From Lepturacanthus savala (lineage: Eukaryota > Chordata > Actinopteri > Scombriformes > Trichiuridae), in NCBI GenBank assembly GCA_030544235.1, contig CM060470.1, positions 11,867,356-11,931,355 on the forward strand: a stretch of DNA of 64,000 nt, in the 5' to 3' direction. The notes below the pieces were generated by a model that saw nothing but the letters and a program-made list of their open reading frames with translations, had not been told where the DNA came from and ran no database searches. Of the stretch, positions 1 to 11,360 are shown piece by piece (the stretch's first letter is position 1; every line of letters begins with the position of its first letter). The position numbers were made by a program, and so were the translations under genes.

Positions 1-3000
1 CTACCTCTAAATGGCAGAGGTTGCCTGTGCCCATGATAGACATGCCGGAGCATGTAGCATTTAGCTCCAGCACTCTGCCGCCCTCCACCTCTCTGTCCCT
101 TTAAAGCCTCCTACCATCCCTCCTTCTATGCGTTTTTCCCCTCCCGCCTCCTCCCCAAGCCGAGTTGCTACATCTGTGTTGAGTAGCATGAATCAGGTGG
201 GAGGCCCTGCAGCAACAAGAATGTCAAGATAATCTTCAGGTGGCTGGTACACACACCGGCTCATTCCCAGGGCTGATTTCTGACCTCCCTGGCTAATACA
301 TATAAGGCCATAAAAACACCGCTTTCCAGGAAATATAATGCTACCTTTCAAAGACTTACAGGGTTTCAAGTACAAGCCACTGGGAAGACACAAACAAGTT
401 CCACCGCTTCCATGCATTCCACTTGCTACATTCTCAGTACGCTACATTCTCAATGTAATTCAATGATGTATCCGTGTTTGTATGTGTGTGTGTGACTGTG
501 TTGCGCATATTTCGAAAACCATTCATTGGCTCGGCTTTACACTTAGCTGGTATATTGCTGGGGACCCAAGTAATTGCAGTGATGGATTTGGTGCAATTTG
601 GACATGTGACATTATAATTAACAATCCGACGTGAGTCGCTCTGCAACAATAGGGCTCTGCAACTGCATATCACAGCGAGTCAAAGAAAGGTACTTTCACA
701 TGGTGGTGCTCTAAAAATAGAAATGTAACCTCTGTCCAAATATGAAGGCTTTTGGATGAGCAGTTGTTAAGTATCTGATAAACAACCAACACCTTCCCAC
801 GGAATCAAGCAGAAGTATGGAAATACAAAGTATAAGTATTACTATAGATCATCTATTGAAAAAGTTCGGAGACTTAAATTAGCGTTAGCTTAAAAATGTG
901 CAAAATACATTAGCCAAACGTTGTCAGGTGACAAACGTTGGTGAGAAACGTTGTCAGGTGATCTGTCACAGCACCCCCTAGAGAAATATTTCATCTTTTG
1001 GTGAAATATCATCTTTCATGGGGAATGAGTTAATATCAATGGGTCTTCGGTGGGGAGAGCGGACATCTTTGAGTATCTTCGAGTACTCAATGGTGACTCG
1101 ATGCTCGATGTAGACCGTTTCACCTCAGACGCTTGAGGAAATTCCAGGTATCCTCTTAAACGCTGTGAATTTCTACTCCTGTAAAATCGAGAGCATCTTG
1201 GCAGGGAGCATCAGCGCCTGGTACAGTAACGGCATTGAGCAGGAAAGAGCAGTTCATTCAGCCGAAAAACACAATAGGCGGTGCTCTCCTCTGGCTGAAG
1301 GGCATTTACATCAGGCACTGCAGGAGCAAGACAAAGTCCCAACCACCAGGATAACGGTCTTCTTTCTCTGCTGCGGTCAGCAAGAAGGTACTGGAGAAAC
1401 CAGGCCAACACCGAGAGGCTCAAGAACGGCTTCTACCTTCAGGCCACAAGGATCCAAAATGAAGTCATTTCCTTAACTCCAACCAATCATATCATAGGCC
1501 AAGAGTATTACATGTTTTGTTTTATTCATTTTTTTTATTGAATTAATTGTAATATAAGGAATTACTTTGCTTATCCTTCCTATCGCATATCATTTTTATT
1601 GAATGATTGAGCGAGCTGTGAGAGTTTGGTACTGATTAATCAATTTTTAATGCTAAACCAATTTTTATCCATTAGATTAAAAGTAGCCCATTTGGTTAAC
1701 CCTGCGGCTGTTACATGCAGCCGTTGTTGCAAGCTCCTGCTGAAAAATCTCCATTTGGAGGGCAGGGTTATAAGTCTTAAAGGTGGAACGTGGGAGATTA
1801 AATTAATTAAGCTTTTATACCGAAACCCTACTAAATAAAGTGCGTACCATAAAAATCGAACAATAAAAAAAAAACAATTTATATTGTGGGTAGTTATAGT
1901 ATTAACAGTCTTGTCAGTGTACAATTTCAGGAGGGGTGGAACCATAAGAATTTTATTTCCACTAAAAGGGACTGAAACTGTAGATAGACCCTACAGTCAA
2001 TGTTATACTTTCCACATCTGCAAGGGTCGGCTGTGCTCGTATATATGTGCAAACTCTGTGCTGACATCCATGTACCTCTTTTTTTTTTTTCCTCCAGTGA
2101 TTACAACCAAATGCGTACTGCTCATGTGTGAAATGTGGACCTCAGAAAGTTGTAAAAAGAGAACTATTATGTGTCTACAGTGTCCATATACCCACCCATT
2201 CGGGAGTATATTCAGATCTTTATGAAACAATGGATCTCCTTTGGTCGGTTATAGGATTTCTACAGAATAAACTACAGGATATGGTTGTGAGCAAAGAACT
2301 ATTTTCCATTACAGTTCACCATCATGAAAGCGAGTGCTAACCTTTTTCCCTCTTAGTATCCTTATTTTCAGCAGATGGGCTGCACAATAGTTCTCCCATG
2401 CAACTCTGAATAATAATGTGTCTTAATTGATCCAAGGTGAATATTTCCCTTTATCCTGCCCTTCCACAGGTTGAAACATTTGGTCATCCACACAACAGCC
2501 CCCCCCCCCCGCCCCCGGGAGATGGTAGGCATCTCTGCCTTGGTCAAGTAGACTTTGACAAGATTCCCTTCTGGCTGACAGGTTGGCTCGAATCCCGGTC
2601 CTCCCTCTGACCTCAAGACCCCTCCCTGCTCGTCGGTTATCTGTAAGGTAAGGAGGTTTATTTCGTCAGAATATGAATTTAAAATATCTCTCAACTTAAG
2701 AATGTGCCAAATCTGGCCAACCAAACTTTTCCACCAGGCACGGAAAATTACATCAGCGGATTGTAAGAGTGAGTGAAATCAGCTCACATGCAGAGACAAT
2801 AGTTACAATGAAAATCCATTGAGCTATTACCAGTATGCCCTCAGGTATGATTAAGCCACAGCTGTCTGCGTGAAAAACATCCGGTTAATGCCAAATGAGG
2901 CACACCTGTGTCTTGTGTCAGGCGTGTGTCAGTCTTGTGCGTGTTTCAAAGTACGACCTTATAAGGACTGCTTACTGTGTGGCCTTGCCATTATGAGACA

Positions 3001-3595
3001 TTAGGTCCTGCCGACCTCCACTATGCATGAGTTATGAAATGACTGTCTGTGAGTTGTCAGCATGGGTTTAATTGTTTCAAACCCCTCCCTTTCCCTTCTG
3101 GTTACTTTTTGCTCAAGTAAGTAAGTAGTTTCCACATTGCAACCTCAGCTGCTCGGTGTCTGTGTGGGTGTGTGTGTGCGCAGCCAGACTGTCTGAGGCC
3201 TTGCCTCAGCCAGCTGCTCCCAGAGATGAGGTGGAGCACCTGTACACTGACTCACTCATTCACACACACAAGGAATTACACATTTATACACAGATTGTAG
3301 ATTGTCTGGTCTGGGGATTACAACTGGCTGCCTTCTACAACTCATCTAAAACATTAGTCACACCATGGGTTTGTGATATTCGTCAAAATAATGAAATCAC
3401 TTCTACATTCATAGAGACAATCTGAAAAACAGATTCCTTTTTCTTTTTTGGTGTATCCCTGTTCTTTCAACCTTGCTGGTTGATATTTGTGGAATGGATT
3501 TTGGGGTACATCTTTACTATATATATATATATATTGTTTCTTCTATTTTCGTAAATTTTTTCCTAGTATTTCTTTGCTTCATTTTTTTGTCTTAT
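1..3595. other. gene-free intergenic stretch
   Basis: No ORF in this stretch resembles a known protein and no exon-like block with splice sites was recognised. It has ordinary mixed-composition DNA with short T/A runs, a C-rich run near 2500, and a 16-bp direct repeat (916-931 and 946-961). It may be distal flank of inhbb, which lies far to the right. Confidence 0.5.
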
Positions 3596-3606
3596 GTATT
3601 AAAGAT

Positions 3607-3893
3607 GAGGGCGACACGGTGGAGCAGGGGTTAGGGCTGTTGCCTCACAGCAAGAAGGTCGCAGGTTCAAGACCTCCTTGGGTCCTTGGTCTGTGACCTT
3701 TCTGTGTGAAGTTTGCGTGTTTGCAACTCTAAATTGCCCATAGGTGTGAGTGAATGTTGTGTGTGCCCCACGATTGGCTGGCGACCATCTGGGGTGTATC
3801 TCTGCCTCTCGCCGTAACGCGCTGGGATAGGCTCCAGCAGACCCCTGCGACCCTAATGAGGAATAAGCAGGTATGGAAAATAACTGACTGACC
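3607..3893 (+). repeat. SINE-like dispersed repeat, copy 1, with 11-bp target-site duplication
   Basis: The copy begins with a 'gcgacacggtgg' head, has a tRNA-promoter-like stretch (ggttagggctgttgcctcac, then gcaggttcaag) and ends in a tail rich in 'aataagcaggtatgg'. The same sequence occurs inverted at about 5594-5957. It is flanked by the direct repeat gtattaaagat at 3596-3606 and 3894-3904, which is the signature of target-primed retroposition. Compared with copy 2 it lacks a central block (the 'ggagaacatgcaaactcc' region), so it carries an internal deletion. The family is abundant in teleost genomes; its exact name is not assigned here. Confidence 0.75.
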
Positions 3894-3924
3894 GTATTAA
3901 AGATAATTATCTCTACTCTAATGA

Positions 3925-4430
3925 CTTGGCACTTGTCTTGGTGACTTGCAGTTCAGAAGATGTTAAAATTGACTTGGCTTGTCATTAATATCTTGACACT
4001 AGACTTGCCAGCTGACATGCAATTTAAATATCTTAACTTGACTTAAGATAACTCAAATTGCTTTTGTTTTGACTCGCCTGAGGACTTCAGAATTCACCTC
4101 GGACCTGTTTTAAATGTCACAAACATATAGTATTGTGTATATAATTTTGATTATTAAATTAAATCCGACAGGACTTGGATAACTTAAGTAACTTAACTTA
4201 GATAACTCGCCTTGGATGATTTGTTGCTTTAATGATTTGTCACTTGATTTGGAGATGACTTTGAAGCTTAGATGAGCAGATGTAGAACTCTGACTAAAAC
4301 CTGACTGATTGATTGATTTATTGATTGGATGACCTGTCACTCAAATTACTTGTGACCTGGACTTGCCCTCAAGGACTTCAGCTTTAACTTGAGACTTGGT
4401 CTGACAGACTCGAAACACTTGAATCTTGAG
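3925..4430 (+). repeat. degenerate GACTTG-type short-period repeat
   Basis: Words such as gacttggc, gacttgc, aacttgactt, gacttgcc, cacttgattt and gagacttggtctgac recur every few tens of bases over about 500 bp with no coding potential. They look like a decayed tandem array of a 5-6 bp GACTT(G) motif. Unit spacing is irregular, so it is old or assembled from several slippage events. Confidence 0.6.
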
Positions 4431-5088
4431 TTGTACTGGCTGCCAAAAAAACAAAAACAAAATGAACATCTCTGTACCATACTGAAACCCTGTGATGGAA
4501 GATTGTGTCTGTCCCTTTGGGAGATGTGGACCAAAATCTGTTTGTGCTTAGGCTGGACAGTTTTTGCCCAAGAGATGTGATATGTTAAAAGGACACCTCC
4601 AGGACCAAGGCACTGCATTCCAAACAGGTCCACTATATTATCTGCAAAGGAGAGGGTGTTAACTTACTGCTGTTGCTTAATATTTTGATGATAACCCTTG
4701 TGTGGATTTTGTGTTAAATCCCCACGGCTTTACTACCGCTTGGTTAGACTTAAACACAACCCTTCCCTGTTATTGCAAGGGATTCTCTACGAAGCCAACT
4801 CAGATAGAGCTACAGTTACCACTGATCCCGCTGGTGTTGGGAAAGCATGCAAAGCATCTGGGTCTGTCCCTGTGAGAGCCCTATTACTCATGGTCGGTAA
4901 TCCTGCCGGTCCTATACGGAACATTCAGATGAAACACACCCAGAAAACAGAAGGGAGGCAACAAGAGGAAAGGAGGGGACAGGACAGGAAAGGAATGGAA
5001 AGGCCATTGGAGGACATAAGGAAGGAGGGGAAAGGGGAGGCCAGACAGTGTGGATGGAATGGATAAAGAGAAAGTAAGGAGTAAGGAG

Positions 5089-5091
<3 letters not shown>

Positions 5092-5166
<75 letters not shown>
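5092..5166. repeat. (AT)n microsatellite, about 37 repeats
   Basis: An uninterrupted alternating AT tract of roughly 75 bp. It is perfectly self-complementary, so it can form cruciform or slipped structures and is expected to be length-polymorphic. The apparent Tyr-Ile repeat ORF on the minus strand is an artefact of this tract. Confidence 0.97.
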
Positions 5167-5172
<6 letters not shown>

Positions 5173-5593
5173 TCAAAGTATTCGGTCTTCTGTGTGTTTT
5201 TGGTTCTGTGATTTCTTAGTCAACGCTCAATAGAAAAGTCTACTTCACATTATTTTAACTTTGTGGTGAACACATTGTGAAGAGGTCAAGCGAACAGGCA
5301 ACTCAACCTGTTTCACACCCATAAAAACACAGAGGGTGATAGGAACAAAGACCGTATATAAAGACGGATATAGTGAAGTGTGACGTCATTGCTCTGATGC
5401 CCAGAGTTGCTACTTATAGTAGCCCTAGACTTTTCTATTGAAGCTAGGACCTTATAAAGTGTGCAGAGTGCTGCTTTTTTATGCTGTGGAACACGCCATT
5501 CCACCTCAGACCGACTCAAACACCGAATGGTGCACACTTGGGCTAGCTTCAGGTACATGGGCTAAATTTTGGCTAAAAATTGGAAGTATTGTC

Positions 5594-5957
5594 AGTCAGT
5601 CATTTTCTATACCTGCTTATTCCTCATTAGGGTCGCAGGGGTCTGCTGGAGCCTATCCCAGCGCGTTACGGCGAGAGGCAGGGATACACCCCAGATGGTC
5701 GCCAGCCTATCGTGGGGCACACACACCATTCACTCACACACTCACACCTATGGGCAATTTAGAGTCGCCAATTAACCTGAGCATGTTTTTGGACTGTGGG
5801 AGGAAGCCAGAGTACCGGGTGAAAACCCACGCAGACACGGGGAGAACATGCAAACTCCACACAGAAAAGTCCCAGACCCAGGACCAAGGAGGTCTTGAAC
5901 CTGGACCTTCTTGCTGTGACGCAACAGCGCTAACCCCTGTGCCACCGTGTCACCCTA
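5594..5957 (-). repeat. SINE-like dispersed repeat, copy 2 (inverted)
   Basis: Read on the minus strand this is the same family as 3607-3893: a 'gacacggtggcacagg' head, a 'cagcaagaaggtcc' block, the conserved 'tctgtgtggagtttgcatg' block, and an end at 'aggaataagcaggtatag'. It is longer than copy 1 because it keeps the central segment that copy 1 has lost. The long plus-strand ORF running through it is not a gene. Confidence 0.75.
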
Positions 5958-7662
5958 GCTGAGTGGTTAAGGCAATATTTTTTTTTTTATAATAGGAGTC
6001 AATGCAGCCAATGCTTCCACATTGGCCCAAGGCATCAAGCTGTGGTAGATTTGGATAAAGACATAAAGAAGAAAAAGGATTTCTCAAAGACCAAATTGAC
6101 ATGATAGCGCTGACTGTCTCAACCTCTCCGAACTTATATATGGTCTTCAAGATAAGGACCCAAATGAGCATATTCCTATTAAAATAGAATGTTGACTCTG
6201 ATCCACTCCGTGCCACCCGACTGTAGAGGCCCAATCTAATCAGGTCACTACAGCCAGCTTGGTGCTGCAGGACCAGGCCACTCCATCCTTACCTCAGCTG
6301 ATATGCATGTGGTCAAGAGAAGGAAGTGGCTGAGATAACTGAGGCGTTTCTCAGTCAGACAGGCATGAGGTAAGGCAGCAGGAATCTCTCGGAGGGCATT
6401 ACCTCAGTCTGCAGGCCTACAAACGGCTGTTGTGGTGACTGTCTACAAAAAAAAAAAGAAAAAGCAAAACAAAACACACACCCCTGAGGTGGTAACTATT
6501 TTAGGACGTGGTTCATCATCATTATGATTGTCTACTGTGGTAGGCGAAAACAGAGTGAATCATAAATTCACGTTATGAAGCCGTGGATGGTTTCGTGCGT
6601 AATTACAGGCCATGCCTGCTCTTGTTTATGCATAGCGGGTGCCAATTTGTTACATGATTTCGCACATACTGGCAGATTTGGCTCAGGGAGGTGTGTTGCA
6701 GCGGAGATACATTTTTAAATTAGTTTACTTTTCAGTTCCTGTCTTGTCTTGTTATATCCTCAAAAGCAATAATCTCTTTCTTCATAAACAGTAACCTGTG
6801 TGGCTTCCTGGCGCACCCACAAGGAATGTTCAGAATGCACCTGAAAGAGTCAACAATAAAAGTATTTAGTAGACATTAAATTGCGCACAATGACTGGCTA
6901 GTACAACAGATGCCTTTGTTGTGTGTGCTCGCGGCTCGCCACAGAGGTAGAGCACGGGCAGGGAGCCTATTCCGCTGCTGTAATCCGAGATAACGGAGGG
7001 AGGGAAAAAAAAAAATGAAGAAGTGTAGGGGGGTGAAAAAAAAAGTTTTTAGAGGGTGGGTAGCTTCTGATGCTATCGCCACTTCTGCATCATCCGAGCC
7101 ATCAGAGACAATCAAAGACTGTGTGTGGCACACTCGCTCACCCTGATCCTGAGCCAAGGCGCGGCAAAATTAATTTGGATCCGAGCGATATCCACAAATC
7201 GAGGTGTCCACGCCCAAAGAGGACCCCCCACCCCAAAGCCAATCTACTCTGCTTTGGCTCTGATGCTTCTTTTTTTTTTCACTCCGTACCCTCTGCGGTG
7301 GCTCGCTCACATGGCGGCTAAAATGAAACGATGTCTTGATAAATCCGTCTCGCTTCTCTCTCCCTAATGCATTCTGCCCGCGAAGCTATTTGAACTTGTC
7401 CCATCTGATAGCAGACAAAAGTAAACGTTTCTCTGTCACTGTTCATCACCCCCGGAGATACGAGGGATTTGTTGTTTTCGTTTTTGTTTCTTCCTCACCT
7501 CTCGGTTTTATCTCCCTTGGCAGCTGGCGCCAGGCATGTGTTTGGAAGAGTGGAGCATTTTTTTTTTATTTTTTTTTTCTCCCCCCCCCCCCCACACACT
7601 GTCAGGGAGGCTGTTTAAACCTGAAGTCTTTCAGGGTTACGTATGTAGGTGGTGCATTCACT

Positions 7663-7693
7663 GACACACACACACGTGCACACACACACACAC
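7663..7693. repeat. interrupted (CA)n microsatellite
   Basis: CA dinucleotides interrupted once by GTG; typical fish microsatellite with no coding content. Confidence 0.9.
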
Positions 7694-7999
7694 GTTCTTG
7701 TGTGCATTGCATGGACAATATAAATAAGGGTCACTGTTAGGATAGAAAGTCTGACTTTGAGTATAATAGCATTATGGCCTTTTCACTTTGACAATTCAAC
7801 TTTTTCCGCTTTATATATTCCCATTTTTTCCCCAAAACGGTGTCTTAATTATCATAGTAGTGCAACCTTTTTCTTATAAACACTATTTTTCTTATTATTG
7901 CCATTTTATTTTTCAAAATTAGGATTTCATTGTCATAGCTAGTCATGTTTTTTTTTTCTCAAAATACTACACCTTTTCATTCTCAGAGAAATGATGCCT

Positions 8000-8222
8000 A
8001 CACTGACAAAAAGAAACTAGTGAACCAATTGAAATGAATTGTTTCAATTGGTGACACCTAAATGAATTAAGTTCATTGAAATTAAATGAATAAGTTAGAA
8101 TAACTCCACCTTATTAAGTTTGAATTAAGTTCATTGAAATTTAATTTCAATGAACTTAATTCGTTTAGGTGTTACCAATTGAAACAATTCAATTAACTCG
8201 GTTCACTATTTTGTCTTTTCAG
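8000..8222. mobile_element. foldback MITE with about 80-bp inverted arms
   Basis: The left arm (from acactgacaaaaag through aattaagttcattgaaatt) and the right arm (aatttcaatgaacttaattc through ttttgtcttttcag) are near-perfect reverse complements over roughly 80 bp. They are separated by a short spacer that itself contains related sequence. There is no ORF. This is the architecture of a non-autonomous DNA transposon of foldback/MITE type. No clean target-site duplication was found, so the superfamily is left open. Confidence 0.8.
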
Positions 8223-8988
8223 GGTCAGCCTGATACAAAACAACTTTTCTCCTGATAAATACCACTTTTTTTTGCTTCGATGAAACCATAACGGGAGCAT
8301 CTATTTTGTTCAAAGTTAGACATAATGTCACCATTCAGCAAGTGCATATCGTAACATGTTATCTCATATGTGCCACCCACACCATGTGTGTATATCTATA
8401 AGACACTGGCTGCAGACGCTGTAAGTAAGACTCACAAACACTCAAACATTGCCAGATTAAAACAGAGTATCAGTTGTTTTTTTTCTATTATTGAAACATC
8501 TGTCAACAGCTCCTTTGTTGTATTTATTCCAGACCAAAAGGACTTTCCCATGAGGTCATACAAAGACACGCACAGTCTCTCACACAGCAGGGGATGTTAG
8601 TTCCCTGACAACATAGTCATTTCTGTGACCACAACACACTGACAATACAAGGTGAAATACATCAGAAGGACAACTAAATAATTCAGGCAAAGGCCGATTC
8701 GGGGGCTACATGCGGTGCCGCCGTTTGTCCCTTCATGTTCCCATTCACAAAAAACAGTCTTCCTCACATCAGAGCCACAGAATTGGTCTCCTTTTATAGT
8801 GGTCACTATCACCACATCCCACCGCTCTAACCACCAAACAAATGGCTCCTATTCTTCTTCAGATATGCTTTCTCTCGAAAACAAAGGTTCTTCTCTTCCT
8901 TTGATCCCGGAGTTTTTCTGAGTCTTCTTCACTTTGACTCAGGACACCACCGTCACCCCCACCCCTTCCCCCCTCCCTCCCTCCCTCC

Positions 8989-9015
8989 CCCTCCTCCTCC
9001 TCCTCCTCCTCCTCC
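8989..9015. repeat. (CTC)n microsatellite with adjoining CCCT repeats
   Basis: About nine CTC triplets preceded by a CCCT-type pyrimidine tract starting near 8969. Confidence 0.9.
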
Positions 9016-9029
9016 CTGCATATTTTGGT

Positions 9030-10940
9030 GTTGTGTTTTTGGTATGCTCATGAAAAGGCCCGCAAAGACGGGACAATAGGGCACCTGCCAGAATAATGAG
9101 CCCTCAGAGAGAAATGCAGCTGGGGCCGAGAGTCATACAGGAACGCTGATGATGGCCCCACTTTAAAGTGGTCAGAGATGATCCTCAGCCACACCTTATA
9201 TCCCCCTGGCTGGAATTTCCCCTCTGACACACACACACACACATGCACAAAGCATGCTCACATTTAAGCACACACACACATTCACAAAGTGCACACACCG
9301 GCCTTGCACAAGGAAGAAAAGTTGAACCTGACTATTTAAGTTTTTAATTATTTTCCCTGTGCCGTGTTTGTTACAAAGGATTAAAGTATTTGACGTTCCG
9401 CCTCAGCGTATGAATCGGTTCATTCACACCGGCTGCTACTATTACCGCCGGCCTATCAGTTAGCTGACTATCACATGCACTAAGTCACTTGTATGTGGAC
9501 AGAAACTATGCTTGTAGGAAACAAAAGCCAGACTGTTTACATACTGGTTCTACATTTTAACTGCCAAGAGCACTCAGGATTCCTTTCCCTTTTAAAGGTT
9601 GTAAAAAAAAAAAAAACATTCCCTCATCAGTTCAAAATACCATCAGTGAGCTAAATTTAGCTGGTCATTAAGGTCCTGGGGGGGCAAAACGACAGCAATG
9701 CGTCCAAAGGTATGAATAATGTGGAGAAGGGCTGGAGGGCATGGGTGCATGATGAATGAAGAAGGGGGGGGTGATTATAGAGCCACATGGAGAGTTCACA
9801 CCATGCATGTTTAAAGCAGTTTCTTGGAGCATTCACTTAAGTTCACTTGGTGGGAACACTGCAATTTACACTCCAAATATGGAGAACTGGCGTTATTTTG
9901 ATAACAATCTGATCCCAACCTGTCGATTGTGAGGATTTGCTGTTTTTCTATTTTCGTATCATTTAATCTTAATCTTTTTATTCAAATTTCAATTATATGT
10001 CAGTGTTTTGTGTCAGCATCAGTCAGAAAAAAAATGGAAAATTTGAAATATTTCACTATTTTCGGACTTTTTTTATATACTAAGATTCATATTAATTCAT
10101 AATTCTAAACACTATATATACATATGATATACATATATTATATATGTACATATCGGTCTTCCATTCATACCCAATCAGACATAGTAATTATTTCCATTCA
10201 ACCTGGCATCCATATAGCCACCAATTTAATATCAACTTCAGAGGAGGAGCTGGAATTTGTTGAGCTTGACAAAAGATATTTCTTTTTTACACATTGTATT
10301 CTGACCCATACCTTCCCCTGATTAGAGTTAGTATGGGACCTAAATGGGTCCCAGTTCCCTGTTACTGGGAACTGTTCAGACCCATCAGGTTCACAGCATC
10401 GGACATATCAAACTGCACCTTGATTTCGATCCTATGCTAGATTTTTTTTGGCTATACTAAACTTTTAAGCAATTTCCATATTGACCAAGCATTAATACCA
10501 GCTCTGATCACAAGGTGTGATGTAATCATCTTAAACAGAAGTTGCATTTTTTGAGAAAACAATGATAATCTATATTGTGGAGAGCAGGATGAATGACATT
10601 TATTTTTTTTACTGTGGCTCTTCATTAATTAGTTTCTATCTTGATTTTGCTGTTTGAGCCAATGTGGGTTCAACCACACCTTTACACTTTTACCTAGGTC
10701 AGATTATTCTTCGGTCTATTCAGACCAGTCCTTTTTTTTCCTAGAAAATCTATGCATATTATTAGGTTTTCCACGAATATATTTTAACATGATGGACCCT
10801 TGAATTCCATTAGTGTGAACAACCGGGGAGAGCGTAGACATTTTCATTAAACCTAGGTAAAGTACTATTTTTGATTTGTGTAATGTGGTGGGATGACACA
10901 TTTACCATTGTCACACGGAGTACTGACATATTAGGCAAAC
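9030..10940. other. gene-free stretch
   Basis: No coding exon or complete repeat was recognised. The part from about 10440 to 10940 probably belongs to the Penelope-like relic to its right, because that element reads on the minus strand and this would be its 3' side. It holds a loose inverted repeat of 'acctaggt' near 10690 and 10852. Confidence 0.4.
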
Positions 10941-10950
10941 AATATAAACC

Positions 10951-11360
10951 TTAGTGGCAGCAGGAGGTCGATTTAAGTCCATCTATTGGGTTCACATTAT
11001 AAAACCAACATGATAGGTTTAACCCTTTGTTGAAACCAGGAGAATTGAGTGTTTGGATCCAGTTTGCTTCTCTGCACAATCGATTATTTTTACTGATATC
11101 TCCACATCTAGTGGAAGTGGACACTTTTTCTATGCCCCGGCACTTCAGAGATGCTGAAGTACAATCGACAAAATCTTTAACGTTCTTCCTGTGCGAGGGT
11201 GGGTGAAGTCTTTGGTGTTGGAGGAGTTTGAACATTGGATACAGTCACAACACTTGTAGAACTCTTGAAGTGGGTTGAGGAGCCAGGTGGAAGGGAAGGG
11301 GATTCTCATATCTGAGTGTACAAGTGGTGTCTGCTGTTTGGGCTTCTTGGTAAGTAAAGA
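10951..11360 (-). mobile_element. Penelope-like retroelement relic (GIY-YIG C-terminal region)
   Basis: The minus strand encodes a broken peptide with the features that follow reverse transcriptase in Penelope-like elements. Reading from about 11350 down there is a Cys-rich 'FYKCCDCIQCSN' segment, then 'THPRTGR'-like and 'GIEKV' segments, and then 'REANWIQTLNSPGFNKGLN', the conserved C-terminal motif after the GIY-YIG endonuclease. Frames shift at least once and stops interrupt the reading. The reverse transcriptase domain itself is not in the window, so this is a truncated, inactive copy. Confidence 0.65.

Noticed and set aside
4925..5176. Minus-strand ORF with Tyr-Ile repeats
   Set aside because: Translation of the (AT)n microsatellite.
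5438..5962. 174-codon plus-strand ORF
   Set aside because: It runs through the inverted SINE-like repeat 5594-5957 and has no protein-like motif.
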